14,742 nt of DNA, taken from assembly GCA_021777685.1 (NCBI GenBank), contig JAJYDH010000101.1, positions 1-14,742 on the forward strand, in the 5' to 3' direction. The notes beneath the pieces are model-generated. The model worked only from the letters and a program-made list of their open reading frames with translations, was not told the DNA's origin and did not search any database. Both the position numbers and the translations under genes were made by a program. The DNA comes from Planctomycetota bacterium (GTDB lineage: Bacteria > Planctomycetota > Planctomycetia > Isosphaerales > Isosphaeraceae). Positions 7,637 to 14,742 of the stretch are shown piece by piece. The first letter of the stretch is position 1, and the number at the start of each line of letters is the position of its first letter.

Positions 7637-8905
7637 TCAGCGGCCCGCCACCAGGTCCCGGCCCGCCAGCCACTCGCGATAGGCGGCGAATTCGCCGTTG
7701 ACGGTCTCGGCGTCGAGGCCGAATTCTTCGAGCTTGTATCGATGGGCCCCGTGCTTGTGGCGGGGGTTGTCGGCGAGGTAGCGGCGGGCTTTTGATTCGT
7801 ACTCGGGCGTGAAGTCGTAGCCGAAGTGGCGGCAGGCGTCGCGGACGGTCGCGATCGGGTCGGCGACCATCTTCTCGTAGGAGACGTCGAGGAACCGCGC
7901 GGGGTCGAGGTTCTCCCGGGCGGCGATGGCCCGCTCGGGCCCCCGGGCGAGCGCCTCGGCGAACTCGGCGCCGAGGCGGCGGAGGTCCAGGCGGTCGGTG
8001 AGGATGCCCCGGACCCCGGCGGCGAGGCTGCACAACGACGGGATCACCTGGGTCGGGTCGCGGTGCGTCATGATGACCGAGGCGTCGGGGAAGGCGGCCA
8101 GCAGGCTGTCGAGGCTGTAGATGTGCGCGGGGGACTTCAGGACCCAGTAGTCGGCCCGGTACTTCCACGAGAGGAGCTGGAACTGACGGCGGGCGTAAAA
8201 GTAGGTCTCGGAGACGTCGCGGTCGCGGAGCCAGCGGACATAGTCGGGCACGTCGAAAAGGAACCCGATGATCCCGGCGGCGAAGTCGCGGGCGAAGAGG
8301 TCGTTGTCCTCCTCGGGGCTGTCGGCGGCGTACTCGTGGGCCATCGCCAGCCGGGGCGAGAGGCGGTTGACCAGCTCCACCTGCCGCCGGACCCGGGCGA
8401 TCCGGGGGTCGGTCGCATACGTCTCTCGGGTCGGCGAGGGGGACGGCGCGATCCCCTCCCACGTCATCAACGTCCGGCCGGCGGGGTCCTGCGACATCAG
8501 CCGGTGCAGGAACGTCGTCCCGCTCCGGGGGAGCCCGGTGATGAAGATCGGCCGGGGCATCGGGACGTCGAGGATCTCGGGATGTTTCGTCAAATCATCC
8601 TGGATCTTCAGCCGGTTGACGAGCTGGTTCGTGCAGTATTCGCGGAAGACGATCCTGCCGAATGCATGGGCGTCGTCCTGGGCGTTGAAGGCGTCGACGA
8701 GGACGCGGAGCCCCTCGCGGAACCGATCGTCGCCGAAGTCGGACAGGCCCGAACTTCGCCGGGCCGAGGCCATCATCGCCTCGGGGTCGAGCCGGGGCCA
8801 GCGGACGCCGACACGTCGGAGCCCTCGGCCGGTCGCGTTGATCAGCTTGACCCAGGGTGGTTGCCGCGTCTGCTCCCAGATCGGCCCGGCCTCGACCGCC
8901 ATCAT
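7637..8905 (-). CDS. PAPS-dependent sulfotransferase
   Basis: A 422-residue enzyme of the Sulfotransfer_3 type, transferring sulfate from PAPS to a hydroxyl or amine of an unknown acceptor. The 5'-phosphosulfate loop is PIFITGLPRSGTTFLHRL (119-136), and the 3'-phosphate-binding segment is VIMTHRDPTQVIPS (277-290) with Arg282 and Ser290. KSPAHIYSLDSLLAAFPDA (257-275) between them is also typical. The C-terminal part (about 330-422) includes SYEKMVADPIATV and a DNPRHKHGAHRY segment, usual in this family. The frame stays open upstream to 9235, but GGGAGG at 8913-8918 stands seven bases before the ATG at 8905, and the extra upstream residues are Arg/Pro-rich and overlap the HNH gene, so 8905 is chosen. 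No signal peptide is seen, so it is expected in the cytoplasm. Its 3' end faces the peptidase gene. Confidence 0.9.
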   Translation of the reverse strand: MMAVEAGPIWEQTRQPPWVKLINATGRGLRRVGVRWPRLDPEAMMASARRSSGLSDFGDDRFREGLRVLVDAFNAQDDAHAFGRIVFREYCTNQLVNRLKIQDDLTKHPEILDVPMPRPIFITGLPRSGTTFLHRLMSQDPAGRTLMTWEGIAPSPSPTRETYATDPRIARVRRQVELVNRLSPRLAMAHEYAADSPEEDNDLFARDFAAGIIGFLFDVPDYVRWLRDRDVSETYFYARRQFQLLSWKYRADYWVLKSPAHIYSLDSLLAAFPDASVIMTHRDPTQVIPSLCSLAAGVRGILTDRLDLRRLGAEFAEALARGPERAIAARENLDPARFLDVSYEKMVADPIATVRDACRHFGYDFTPEYESKARRYLADNPRHKHGAHRYKLEEFGLDAETVNGEFAAYREWLAGRDLVAGR

Positions 8906-8912
8906 CTCGATA

Positions 8913-8918
8913 CCTCCC
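8913..8918 (-). promoter_or_regulatory. Ribosome binding site deciding the sulfotransferase start
   Basis: On the minus strand GGGAGG precedes the ATG at 8905 by seven bases. It argues against the frame's more distant upstream ATGs, which would add 110 residues of low-complexity sequence running back through the HNH gene. Confidence 0.75.
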
Positions 8919-8979
8919 GCGCGGCATGCCCCGAGGACCCGCCTTCGAGGCCGATCCGGGAGAGCCATCTTACCACTTG

Positions 8980-9002
8980 TCGAGCCCGAGGGACGGGCTC
9001 GA
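8980..9002 (-). terminator. Perfect 9-bp hairpin after the HNH gene
   Basis: TCGAGCCCG (8980-8988) and CGGGCTCGA (8994-9002) are exact complements separated by a five-base loop. On the minus strand the stem begins one base after the TGA of the HNH endonuclease gene, the usual place for a transcription terminator. There is no run of T after it (the sequence continues CAAGTGG), so it is either a terminator that does not rely on a U-tract or a 3'-end stabilising hairpin. It separates the coupled small-protein/HNH pair from the sulfotransferase gene. Confidence 0.55.
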
Positions 9003-9003
9003 T

Positions 9004-9402
9004 TCAGAAGTAGACCCCGCCCGCGATCAACTCCGCGCGGACGTTCAGGCGATTCGTCGCGTTCATGGCGAGGACATGGACCGTTGCCCGTCCGATCGAG
9101 GAGAGACCGACGATGCGAGCACCTTCCATCGAGAAGTGGTCGCCCCAGATATCCTGGCGGGGGTTGTAAAGCGGGACGAGATCCCCATTCTCGGGGTCGA
9201 TTCCGGAGAGATTCGGCCCTTTGTGAGAATTGCAATGGATGCAGGCGAGGGCAAGATTCTCCGGGTCATCGCCGCCCAGGTGCTGACGCGCGCGGATGTG
9301 GTCGACGTGGTGGCGAGTCTCCGCGAACTCCTGGGGGAAGAGGCAATACTCGCAACGTTCCCCGGCCCGGTGCCTGACAAGGACGCGTGTCGCGGCGTCC
9401 AT
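9004..9402 (-). CDS. HNH endonuclease
   Basis: A 132-residue protein built around a zinc-supported HNH (beta-beta-alpha-metal) nuclease core. Cys17 and Cys20 (CEYC) pair with Cys54 and Cys57 (CIHC) to form the structural zinc site. Between them lie HHVDHI (31-36), the metal-binding and catalytic His motif, and GGDDPENLALAC (43-54) with the conserved Asn49. HCNSHKGPN (56-64) supplies the third His (His60). The C-terminal part (65-132), with LYNPRQDIWGDHF, is not a recognised domain but looks globular. The ATG shares its A with the TGA of the upstream 90-residue gene (TGATG), implying translational coupling. DNA cleavage is the known activity of the fold; the target is unknown. There is no restriction methylase, homing-intron context or phage terminase gene near it, so the biological role is open. 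Confidence 0.9.
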   Translation of the reverse strand: MDAATRVLVRHRAGERCEYCLFPQEFAETRHHVDHIRARQHLGGDDPENLALACIHCNSHKGPNLSGIDPENGDLVPLYNPRQDIWGDHFSMEGARIVGLSSIGRATVHVLAMNATNRLNVRAELIAGGVYF

Positions 9403-9674
9403 CAGCCGGCGGCGTGGGTTGCGAGGTAGCGGCGGGCCTTCGATTTGATGAGGGCGAGGATCTCGGCCCCTTCGACATAGCCGGAATATTCGGCCCGCTC
9501 GGCGTCGGTCAGGAGCCCTTCGTTGCAGCGATCGGCGAGCTCTTCGATCCGGGCCTGGATGCTCGGCTCGATCTGCAAGCCGGCGATGGACCTTGCCGCC
9601 TCGACGCCGAGCGTCCGGCTCAGCGGTTCGAGCAGTCGATTCAGGGCGGTCGTCGTGCTGGTCACGGTTTCCAT
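9402..9674 (-). CDS. Small unknown protein coupled to the HNH endonuclease
   Basis: A 90-residue, probably all-helical, soluble protein with no signal peptide, membrane segment or catalytic motif. Its recognisable parts are LNRLLEPLSRTLGVEAARSI (11-30), ARIEELADRCNEGLLTDAER (41-60) and a C-terminal helix EILALIKSKARRYLA (71-85). From memory, similar 80-90-residue proteins ending in a KARRxLA-like helix precede HNH genes in other planctomycetes and cyanobacteria; this needs a search to confirm. Its stop TGA overlaps the ATG of the HNH gene by one base, so the two are made together. That layout suggests a partner, inhibitor or specificity subunit of the nuclease, which is inference. The ATG at 9674 lies 44 bp after the peroxidase stop and has only a weak ribosome binding site. 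Confidence 0.8.
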   Translation of the reverse strand: METVTSTTTALNRLLEPLSRTLGVEAARSIAGLQIEPSIQARIEELADRCNEGLLTDAERAEYSGYVEGAEILALIKSKARRYLATHAAG

Positions 9675-9718
9675 GTCGCCCAGTTTATCGCGCCCGGGGC
9701 CGTCCGGCAGCGCCAGTA

Positions 9719-10981
9719 TCACCTCCGGAACGGGTCGGAGAACTTCGGGTCGGCGACGAACTCGCGGTCGGTCAGGGTCTTGAGGAAGGCGACGAGCGCG
9801 GCCTTCTGCTCGGCGTCCAGATTCATGAGGCGGGGGCCGGGGCGACCCCGGCGGGGGGCCTCGCGGAGCTGGGGGTCGAGGTTCGGATGCGGCTTGACCT
9901 GGGCGTTGTAGTGCTCGACGACCTCCTCCAGGGTCCGGAAACGGCCGTCGTGCATGTAAGGGGCGGTCAGCTCGACGTTCCGGAGGTCGGGCACCTTGAA
10001 TTTCCCGTAGTCGCGAGGGTCGAGCGTGAGGTCGCCCAGGCCGTTGTCGGCCGTGGCGAGGTCGGCGTCGAGCCCGTTGTTCGACAGCCGGTCGGACATG
10101 AAGATCGCCGATTGCCGGGCACGGTCGGTGGGCTGGGTGAAGGCGTAGTTCCGGAGGTGGCAGGTCGCGCAGTTGCCCCGCGACTCCCGCTCGTGATCGC
10201 CCAGGAAGATCGACTTGCCGAGGTTCTCGCCCGGGGTGAAGTTGGGGAAGTCGTCGGCGATCGAGCGGGCCTCCGCCAGCCCCTCGTCGAACTTCGAGCG
10301 ACAGGAGACCATCGACCGGACGAACTGGGCGAGGGCCTTCGCGAGCCTGTCGCGGGTCACGTCCTCGTCGCCGAACGCCTTGCGGAACAGGGGGGCGTAG
10401 GCGGCGTCGCCCCGGACGACCTCGACGGCGTCGTCGACGTCCCTCGCCATCTCCCCGGGGTGCTCGATCGGCTGGAGGACCTGGACTTCGAGCGAGGCCG
10501 CCCGCTCGTCCCAGAAGAACCGGCCTCTGCCGTGGAACCGGGCGTTGGCCAGCGCCATGGCGTTCCGGTCGCCGAGCCGGCCGCCGATCCCCTTGCTGAA
10601 ACGCTCGGGATCGGCGAAGGCGCGGGCCTGGACGTGGCACGAGCCGCAAGAGACGGTGCCGTCCTTCGACAGCCGCCGGTCGTAGAAGAGGACGCGGCCG
10701 AGGGTCGCGCCGTCGTCGGTGGTCGGGTTGTCGCGGGGGGTGTTGTCGAACCGGCGGACCAGCGGGGTCCGGAAATGGGCCGGGAGGTCGGGGTCGGCGT
10801 AGTTGTCCGGCCGTTCGGGAAGGACGAAGACGGCCGAGGGCGCCGGCGCCTCGCCCGAGACCCCCGGTCGGCCCGCGACCGCGATCAGGGCCAGGGCCCC
10901 CGCCGGGGCGAGCAGCCGGGCGAGGCGGGCCGGGGTGATGGGACGACGTCCGGTCATGACCTTTGTCCTCGCGATTGACAT
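9719..10981 (-). CDS. Di-haem cytochrome c peroxidase (CcpA/MauG family)
   Basis: A 420-residue exported protein with two haem c sites, CGSCH (112-116) and CATCH (271-275), at the spacing typical of bacterial di-haem peroxidases. These reduce hydrogen peroxide in the periplasm using electrons from small cytochromes or other donors. FFWDERA (156-162) carries the Trp between the haems, and FKVPDLRNVELTAPYMHDGRFRTLEE, containing the Met343-His344 pair, is the family's C-terminal signature. A hydrophobic segment at about 19-37 (LARLLAPAGALALIAVAG) is a signal peptide or anchor. The ATG at 10981 has AAGGTG nine or so bases upstream; the frame is open further upstream only through the inverted-repeat element, so that extension is rejected. 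ATG at 10954 is an alternative. MauG-like protein-modifying activity cannot be excluded. It lies between the EF-hand gene (252 bp upstream) and the small-protein/HNH pair. Confidence 0.92.
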   Translation of the reverse strand: MSIARTKVMTGRRPITPARLARLLAPAGALALIAVAGRPGVSGEAPAPSAVFVLPERPDNYADPDLPAHFRTPLVRRFDNTPRDNPTTDDGATLGRVLFYDRRLSKDGTVSCGSCHVQARAFADPERFSKGIGGRLGDRNAMALANARFHGRGRFFWDERAASLEVQVLQPIEHPGEMARDVDDAVEVVRGDAAYAPLFRKAFGDEDVTRDRLAKALAQFVRSMVSCRSKFDEGLAEARSIADDFPNFTPGENLGKSIFLGDHERESRGNCATCHLRNYAFTQPTDRARQSAIFMSDRLSNNGLDADLATADNGLGDLTLDPRDYGKFKVPDLRNVELTAPYMHDGRFRTLEEVVEHYNAQVKPHPNLDPQLREAPRRGRPGPRLMNLDAEQKAALVAFLKTLTDREFVADPKFSDPFRR

Positions 10982-11062
10982 CACCGAGTCACCTTTCTTG
11001 CCGGCCACCCCCACGAGGGCTGGCCGACCGTCACTCCGAGCCGGCTTGCCCCGCGAGGGATT

Positions 11063-11208
11063 CTCTGCCTCCCTCTCCCCTTGGGAGAGGTCCGGGGTGA
11101 GGGTCGTCGCCGGATGAGTGGCCCGATGCGAGCCCGTCTTCCGGCCCAACACCAAAGCCACGCCCCTCACCCTCGGCCCCTCTCCCAAGGGGGAGAGGGG
11201 AGGCAGAG
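11063..11208. repeat. Inverted-repeat element of the CTCTCCC-GGGAGAG type
   Basis: Two arms, about 11063-11105 and 11165-11208, are complementary over about 40 bp with a few mismatches and small gaps, starting CTCTGCCTCCC and its complement. Each arm contains its own short palindrome (CTCTCCCCTTGGGAGAG on the left, CTCTCCCAAGGGGGAGAG on the right). Read as protein the arms give the HPGPLPRGEG / PLPLGRG-like peptides, which I recall as products of widely dispersed bacterial repeats, so this is probably a non-autonomous mobile or REP-like element. It fills the gap between the EF-hand gene and the peroxidase gene. No transposase is present. Confidence 0.75.
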
Positions 11209-11233
11209 GGGGACGCGGCCTCCCATGTTTCTT

Positions 11234-12085
11234 TCAAGGGCGGGGCGGGCCGTTGTCGCCCCGGCCGCCCGGCCGGTATTTGTCCATCACCTCGTCGAGC
11301 CGCTCGGGCGAGACGCCGAGTCCTTCGGAGAGGATCTTGCGGTTCTGCCGGCGCTGGGCCTCGGTCGGCCGCTGGCCGGGGCCGGCGGGGCGGACCTTGC
11401 GGAAGACCTCGCGGAACTTCTCGGGCGACACGCCCAGCTCGCGGGCCACCTGATCGACGGGCCGACCGCCGTCCTCATTCCGGGCGCCCTCGGCGGGCGG
11501 CGGGCCGGGAGGGCCACCGCCGGGAGGGCCCGGCGGGCGGGCGGGCGCCCTCGCCGCGAGGGCCTCGATCTCGGACCGGTCGAGGGCGCCGTCCTTGTTG
11601 GTGTCCCCCTGCTCGAGCATCCGGGCCATCCTCTCGGGCAGCTCCCTGGCCGTCAGCTTGCCGTCGCCGTCCTTGTCGAACCTCATGGCGGAGTCGACCA
11701 GCGCCTTGGCGTCCTGGCGGTTGTTGCCCCGAGGAGGGCCGGGCGGCCGGCCCGGCGGGGGCGGCGGCCGGACCTCGAATTCGGAGATGATCCCGTCCTT
11801 GTTCCTGTCCAGCCTGGCGATGCTCTCGGGAGCCCTGGCGATCTCCTTGGAGGAGAGTTCGCCGTCACCGTCGGTGTCGATCGCGACGAAGAGCGGGTTC
11901 GGCGGCGGCCCGAACGGCGGGGGCGGGGGGCCGTCGAACTCGCCGTCGGGGCGGGGCGGCGGGCCGGGGTCGCGTTCCCCCTGGCCTGGCGCCCGGCCAC
12001 GGGGCGGGTCCTGGCCGATGGCCTCGGTGGCCGCCCACGACACGGCCGCCGCGACGAGGAGCAGGCTCGATTTCGTCAGCTTCAT
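11234..12085 (-). CDS. Secreted four-EF-hand protein with Pro-rich linkers
   Basis: A 283-residue exported protein. Residues 1-24 are a signal peptide (KLTKSSLLLVAAAVSWA, cleavage near AIG-QD). Four calcium-binding loops of the DxDxDG type follow: DTDGDGELSSKE (70-81), DRNKDGIISEFE (93-104), DKDGDGKLTARE (137-148) and DTNKDGALDRSE (161-172), arranged as two pairs. The pairs are separated and flanked by Pro/Gly-rich stretches (38-66, 107-120, 183-198). The C-terminal part holds two similar units, GVSPEKFREVFRKVRP (218-233) and GVSPERLDEVMDKYRP (258-273), a short helical motif I cannot name. Calcium binding is well supported; the function is not known. Such proteins are common in planctomycete secretomes. 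The start at 12085 is chosen because it begins the signal peptide, though the upstream frame remains open to 12409. A LEPR-XLL-like ORF ends 79 bp upstream. Confidence 0.87.
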   Translation of the reverse strand: MKLTKSSLLLVAAAVSWAATEAIGQDPPRGRAPGQGERDPGPPPRPDGEFDGPPPPPFGPPPNPLFVAIDTDGDGELSSKEIARAPESIARLDRNKDGIISEFEVRPPPPPGRPPGPPRGNNRQDAKALVDSAMRFDKDGDGKLTARELPERMARMLEQGDTNKDGALDRSEIEALAARAPARPPGPPGGGPPGPPPAEGARNEDGGRPVDQVARELGVSPEKFREVFRKVRPAGPGQRPTEAQRRQNRKILSEGLGVSPERLDEVMDKYRPGGRGDNGPPRP

Positions 12086-12164
12086 GGGATGATCTCTGAT
12101 GAGGGGGATGAGAACGGAATGTCCGGGACGGCCCGACCTCGGTCGACCCCCGATGGGGTAAGGG

Positions 12165-12386
12165 TCAGCGCTTCGGCTTGGGCACGGCGGGGCTGGGCGA
12201 CGACAGCACGACCCGCCCTTCGAGCGTCTCGAGGGTGAGGGCGCCCCGGCGGTCGGTGCGGAGCGGGGCGTTCGTTCCTCCCGAACGGCCCCGGAGGATC
12301 GCGAGCATTCCGCCGCGTCGTCGCATCTGTTGCATCTCCCGGCCAACGTCGTCGGGCATGGCTCGCGGGCTCGTTCCCGCGTCCAT
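12165..12386 (-). CDS. Short ORF with a LEPR-XLL-like motif
   Basis: Up to 73 residues. The sequence ALTLETLEGRVVLSSPSP (49-66) resembles the planctomycete LEPR-XLL motif (LExLExRxLLS), which normally sits near the N-terminus of very large surface or secreted proteins. It is preceded by a basic Arg-rich stretch, as usual. Here the frame ends seven residues after SPSPAV with PKPKR and a stop, so nothing large follows. The start is uncertain: Met1 (12386) lies inside a palindrome, while Met21 (12326) has GGGAG nine bases upstream and gives a 53-residue product closer to the normal distance from start to motif. It may be a genuine small protein, or the N-terminal remnant of a lost large gene. 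The EF-hand gene begins 79 bp downstream on the same strand. Confidence 0.45.
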   Translation of the reverse strand: MDAGTSPRAMPDDVGREMQQMRRRGGMLAILRGRSGGTNAPLRTDRRGALTLETLEGRVVLSSPSPAVPKPKR

Positions 12387-12388
12387 GC
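12356..12388. repeat. 33-bp two-stem palindrome in the divergent region
   Basis: GCATGG (12356-12361) pairs with CCATGC (12383-12388), and inside it CGCGGG (12364-12369) pairs with CCCGCG (12376-12381). The two stems are separated by a CT/T internal bulge and closed by a six-base loop CTCGTT. It covers the furthest possible start codon of the short LEPR-XLL-like ORF and lies about 150 bp upstream of the sigma factor start. It could be an operator for a dimeric regulator, an RNA hairpin or a relic repeat; the sequence alone does not decide. Confidence 0.6.
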
Positions 12389-12446
12389 TAAGGTCTGGAA
12401 CGGATGCATGCCCTCGTTTTCTACGGCCGATCGAAAAGAATCCAGG

Positions 12447-12510
12447 GGCGGGGGATACCCGCCGATCGCGCCTTACGTTTATCCTCGTGGGTGTCGGCCG
12501 AGGCGCCGAC
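12447..12510 (+). promoter_or_regulatory. Two hairpins in the sigma factor leader
   Basis: GGCGGG-GGATA-CCCGCC (12447-12463) and GTCGGC-CGAGGC-GCCGAC (12493-12510) are exact six-base-pair stems within the 100 bp before the sigma factor ATG at 12541. If transcription starts upstream of them, they would structure the 5' leader. In DNA this rich in GC, six-base stems can arise by chance, so the regulatory meaning is weak. Confidence 0.3.
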
Positions 12511-12540
12511 GCGAGTGGCCCGAGGGTTCAAGAGGGCGCG

Positions 12541-13182
12541 ATGGCCGGCACCGACGTCGACTCCGGTGAGCTGATCGGCCGCGTCCGGCTCGGCGACGAG
12601 CGGGCGCTGGCCGAGCTGTTCTCGTCCCATCGGGACCGGCTCTGGCGGATGGTCCAGGCCCGGCTCGACCGCCGCCTCCGGGGGCGGGTCGACCCCGACG
12701 ACATCCTCCAGGAGGCGTACCTCGACGCGACCCGGCGGATCGCCCACTTCCCGGGCGAGGGGGGGATGTCGTCCTTCCTCTGGCTCCGCCTGATCGTCGG
12801 CCAGACGCTGGTCGACGTCCATCGCCGGCACCTCGACGCCCGGATGCGCGACGCCGGGCGCGACGTCTCGATCGCCCGAGGGGGCGCGCCCGGGGCGTCG
12901 TCGGTCTCGCTCGCCGGGCAGCTCGTGGCCCACCTGACCTCGCCGAGCCGGGCCGCGATGCGGTCGGAGATGGAGGCCCAACTCGGCCGGGCCATCGACA
13001 GCCTCGACCCGATCGACCGCGAGGTCCTGGTCCTCCGCCACTTCGAGGAGCTGACCAACAGCGAGGTCGCCGAGGTCCTCGGGCTCCAGCAGAAGGCCGC
13101 CAGCATCCGCTACGTCCGGGCCGCCGCCCGGCTCAAGGCCATCCTCGTGAAGTTCCCCGGCTTCGCCGACGACATGACGTGA
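12541..13182 (+). CDS. ECF-type RNA polymerase sigma factor
   Basis: A 213-residue sigma-70 family protein with only regions 2 and 4, as in extracytoplasmic-function sigma factors. Region 2 spans about 20-100 and includes RVDPDDILQEAYLDATRRI (49-67), the core RNA polymerase-binding helix, and MSSFLWLRLIVGQTLVDVHRRH (76-97), which includes the -10 recognition part. Region 4 spans 148-205 with LDPIDREVLVLRHFEELTNSEVAEVLGL and the recognition helix KAASIRYVRAAARLK (185-199). The linker 101-145 is longer and Ala/Ser-rich, typical of planctomycete members paired with kinases. ATG at 12541 has AGAGGG four bases before it; the frame is open further upstream without sigma-like sequence. The kinase gene starts 53 bp after its stop. 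No anti-sigma factor gene is visible, so control through the kinase is a reasonable inference. Confidence 0.93.
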   Translation: MAGTDVDSGELIGRVRLGDERALAELFSSHRDRLWRMVQARLDRRLRGRVDPDDILQEAYLDATRRIAHFPGEGGMSSFLWLRLIVGQTLVDVHRRHLDARMRDAGRDVSIARGGAPGASSVSLAGQLVAHLTSPSRAAMRSEMEAQLGRAIDSLDPIDREVLVLRHFEELTNSEVAEVLGLQQKAASIRYVRAAARLKAILVKFPGFADDMT

Positions 13183-13220
13183 CCTGACATGAGCGGGCGA
13201 GCATCTTCCCCTTCCGGACC

Positions 13221-13227
13221 GGAGGAG
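13221..13227 (+). promoter_or_regulatory. Strong ribosome binding site of the kinase
   Basis: GGAGGAG stands eight bases before the ATG at 13236. It fixes the start and shows that the kinase is translated independently of the sigma factor although probably on the same message. Confidence 0.8.
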
Positions 13228-13235
13228 CGATCGTC

Positions 13236-14742
<1,507 letters not shown>

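Noticed and set aside
5935..7701. Plus-strand frame of 588 codons overlapping the M28 peptidase in another frame
   Set aside because: Arg/Pro/Gly-rich shadow of the peptidase, which has a signal peptide, ribosome binding site and all catalytic motifs.
8906..9235. 110-residue N-terminal extension of the sulfotransferase
   Set aside because: Overlaps the HNH gene, is Arg/Pro-rich, and lies upstream of the start that has a GGGAGG ribosome binding site.
9593..10978. Plus-strand frame of 461 codons antisense to the cytochrome c peroxidase
   Set aside because: Val/Gly/Glu/Arg-rich complement of a gene with two CXXCH sites and family signature; no motif of its own.
12397..12401. GGAAC as an ECF-type -35 element for the sigma factor (autoregulation)
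   Set aside because: The sequence about 16 bases further on (GTTTTCTA) is only a loose -10 match, and a five-base motif is expected by chance.
12086..12409. 108-residue N-terminal extension of the EF-hand protein
   Set aside because: It would bury the signal peptide at 12085 and overlaps the LEPR-XLL-like ORF in another frame.

Overview
The window looks like a chromosomal segment of a high-GC planctomycete, most likely of the Isosphaeraceae type. This placement is an inference from content, not from a search. The supporting signs are an ECF sigma factor followed directly by a Ser/Thr kinase with the planctomycete-style N-terminal segment and a C-terminal membrane helix, a short protein with a LEPR-XLL-like motif, a secreted EF-hand protein with Pro-rich linkers, several c-type cytochromes, and GC-rich palindromic repeats between genes. 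I see no tRNA, rRNA, CRISPR array, integrase or transposase.

Layout. Positions 1-5731 are all on the minus strand. In transcription order they hold a PiT-type phosphate transporter (5731-4289), a 105-bp heptamer tandem repeat (4282-4178), a GNAT acetyltransferase (4108-3341) tightly followed by a precorrin-2 dehydrogenase (3331-2708), then UDP-glucose 6-dehydrogenase (2547-1192, GTG start) closely followed by a membrane-anchored cytochrome c with seven visible haem sites, cut by the window edge (1169-1). A divergent 300-bp gap (5732-6031) carries a 123-bp nested inverted repeat. It ends two bases before the ribosome binding site of a secreted M28 metallopeptidase (6032-7609, plus), which converges on a sulfotransferase (8905-7637, minus).

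From 12386 down to 9004 the minus strand carries, in order, a 73-codon LEPR-XLL-like ORF, a secreted EF-hand protein, an inverted-repeat element, a di-haem cytochrome c peroxidase, a 90-residue unknown protein and an HNH endonuclease whose start overlaps the stop of the 90-residue gene. A perfect 9-bp hairpin follows the HNH stop. Divergent to this block, on the plus strand, lie the ECF sigma factor (12541-13182) and the kinase (13236 to beyond the window end).

How the parts may work together. The multihaem cytochrome and the di-haem peroxidase are both exported haem proteins, and precorrin-2 dehydrogenase feeds sirohaem (and in some bacteria haem) synthesis, so redox and haem metabolism is a loose theme; no direct link is shown. 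UDP-glucuronate production and sulfotransfer both fit surface-glycan chemistry. The sigma factor and kinase form a classic planctomycete signalling pair. The most system-like feature is the translationally coupled small protein plus HNH nuclease, which has its own downstream hairpin.
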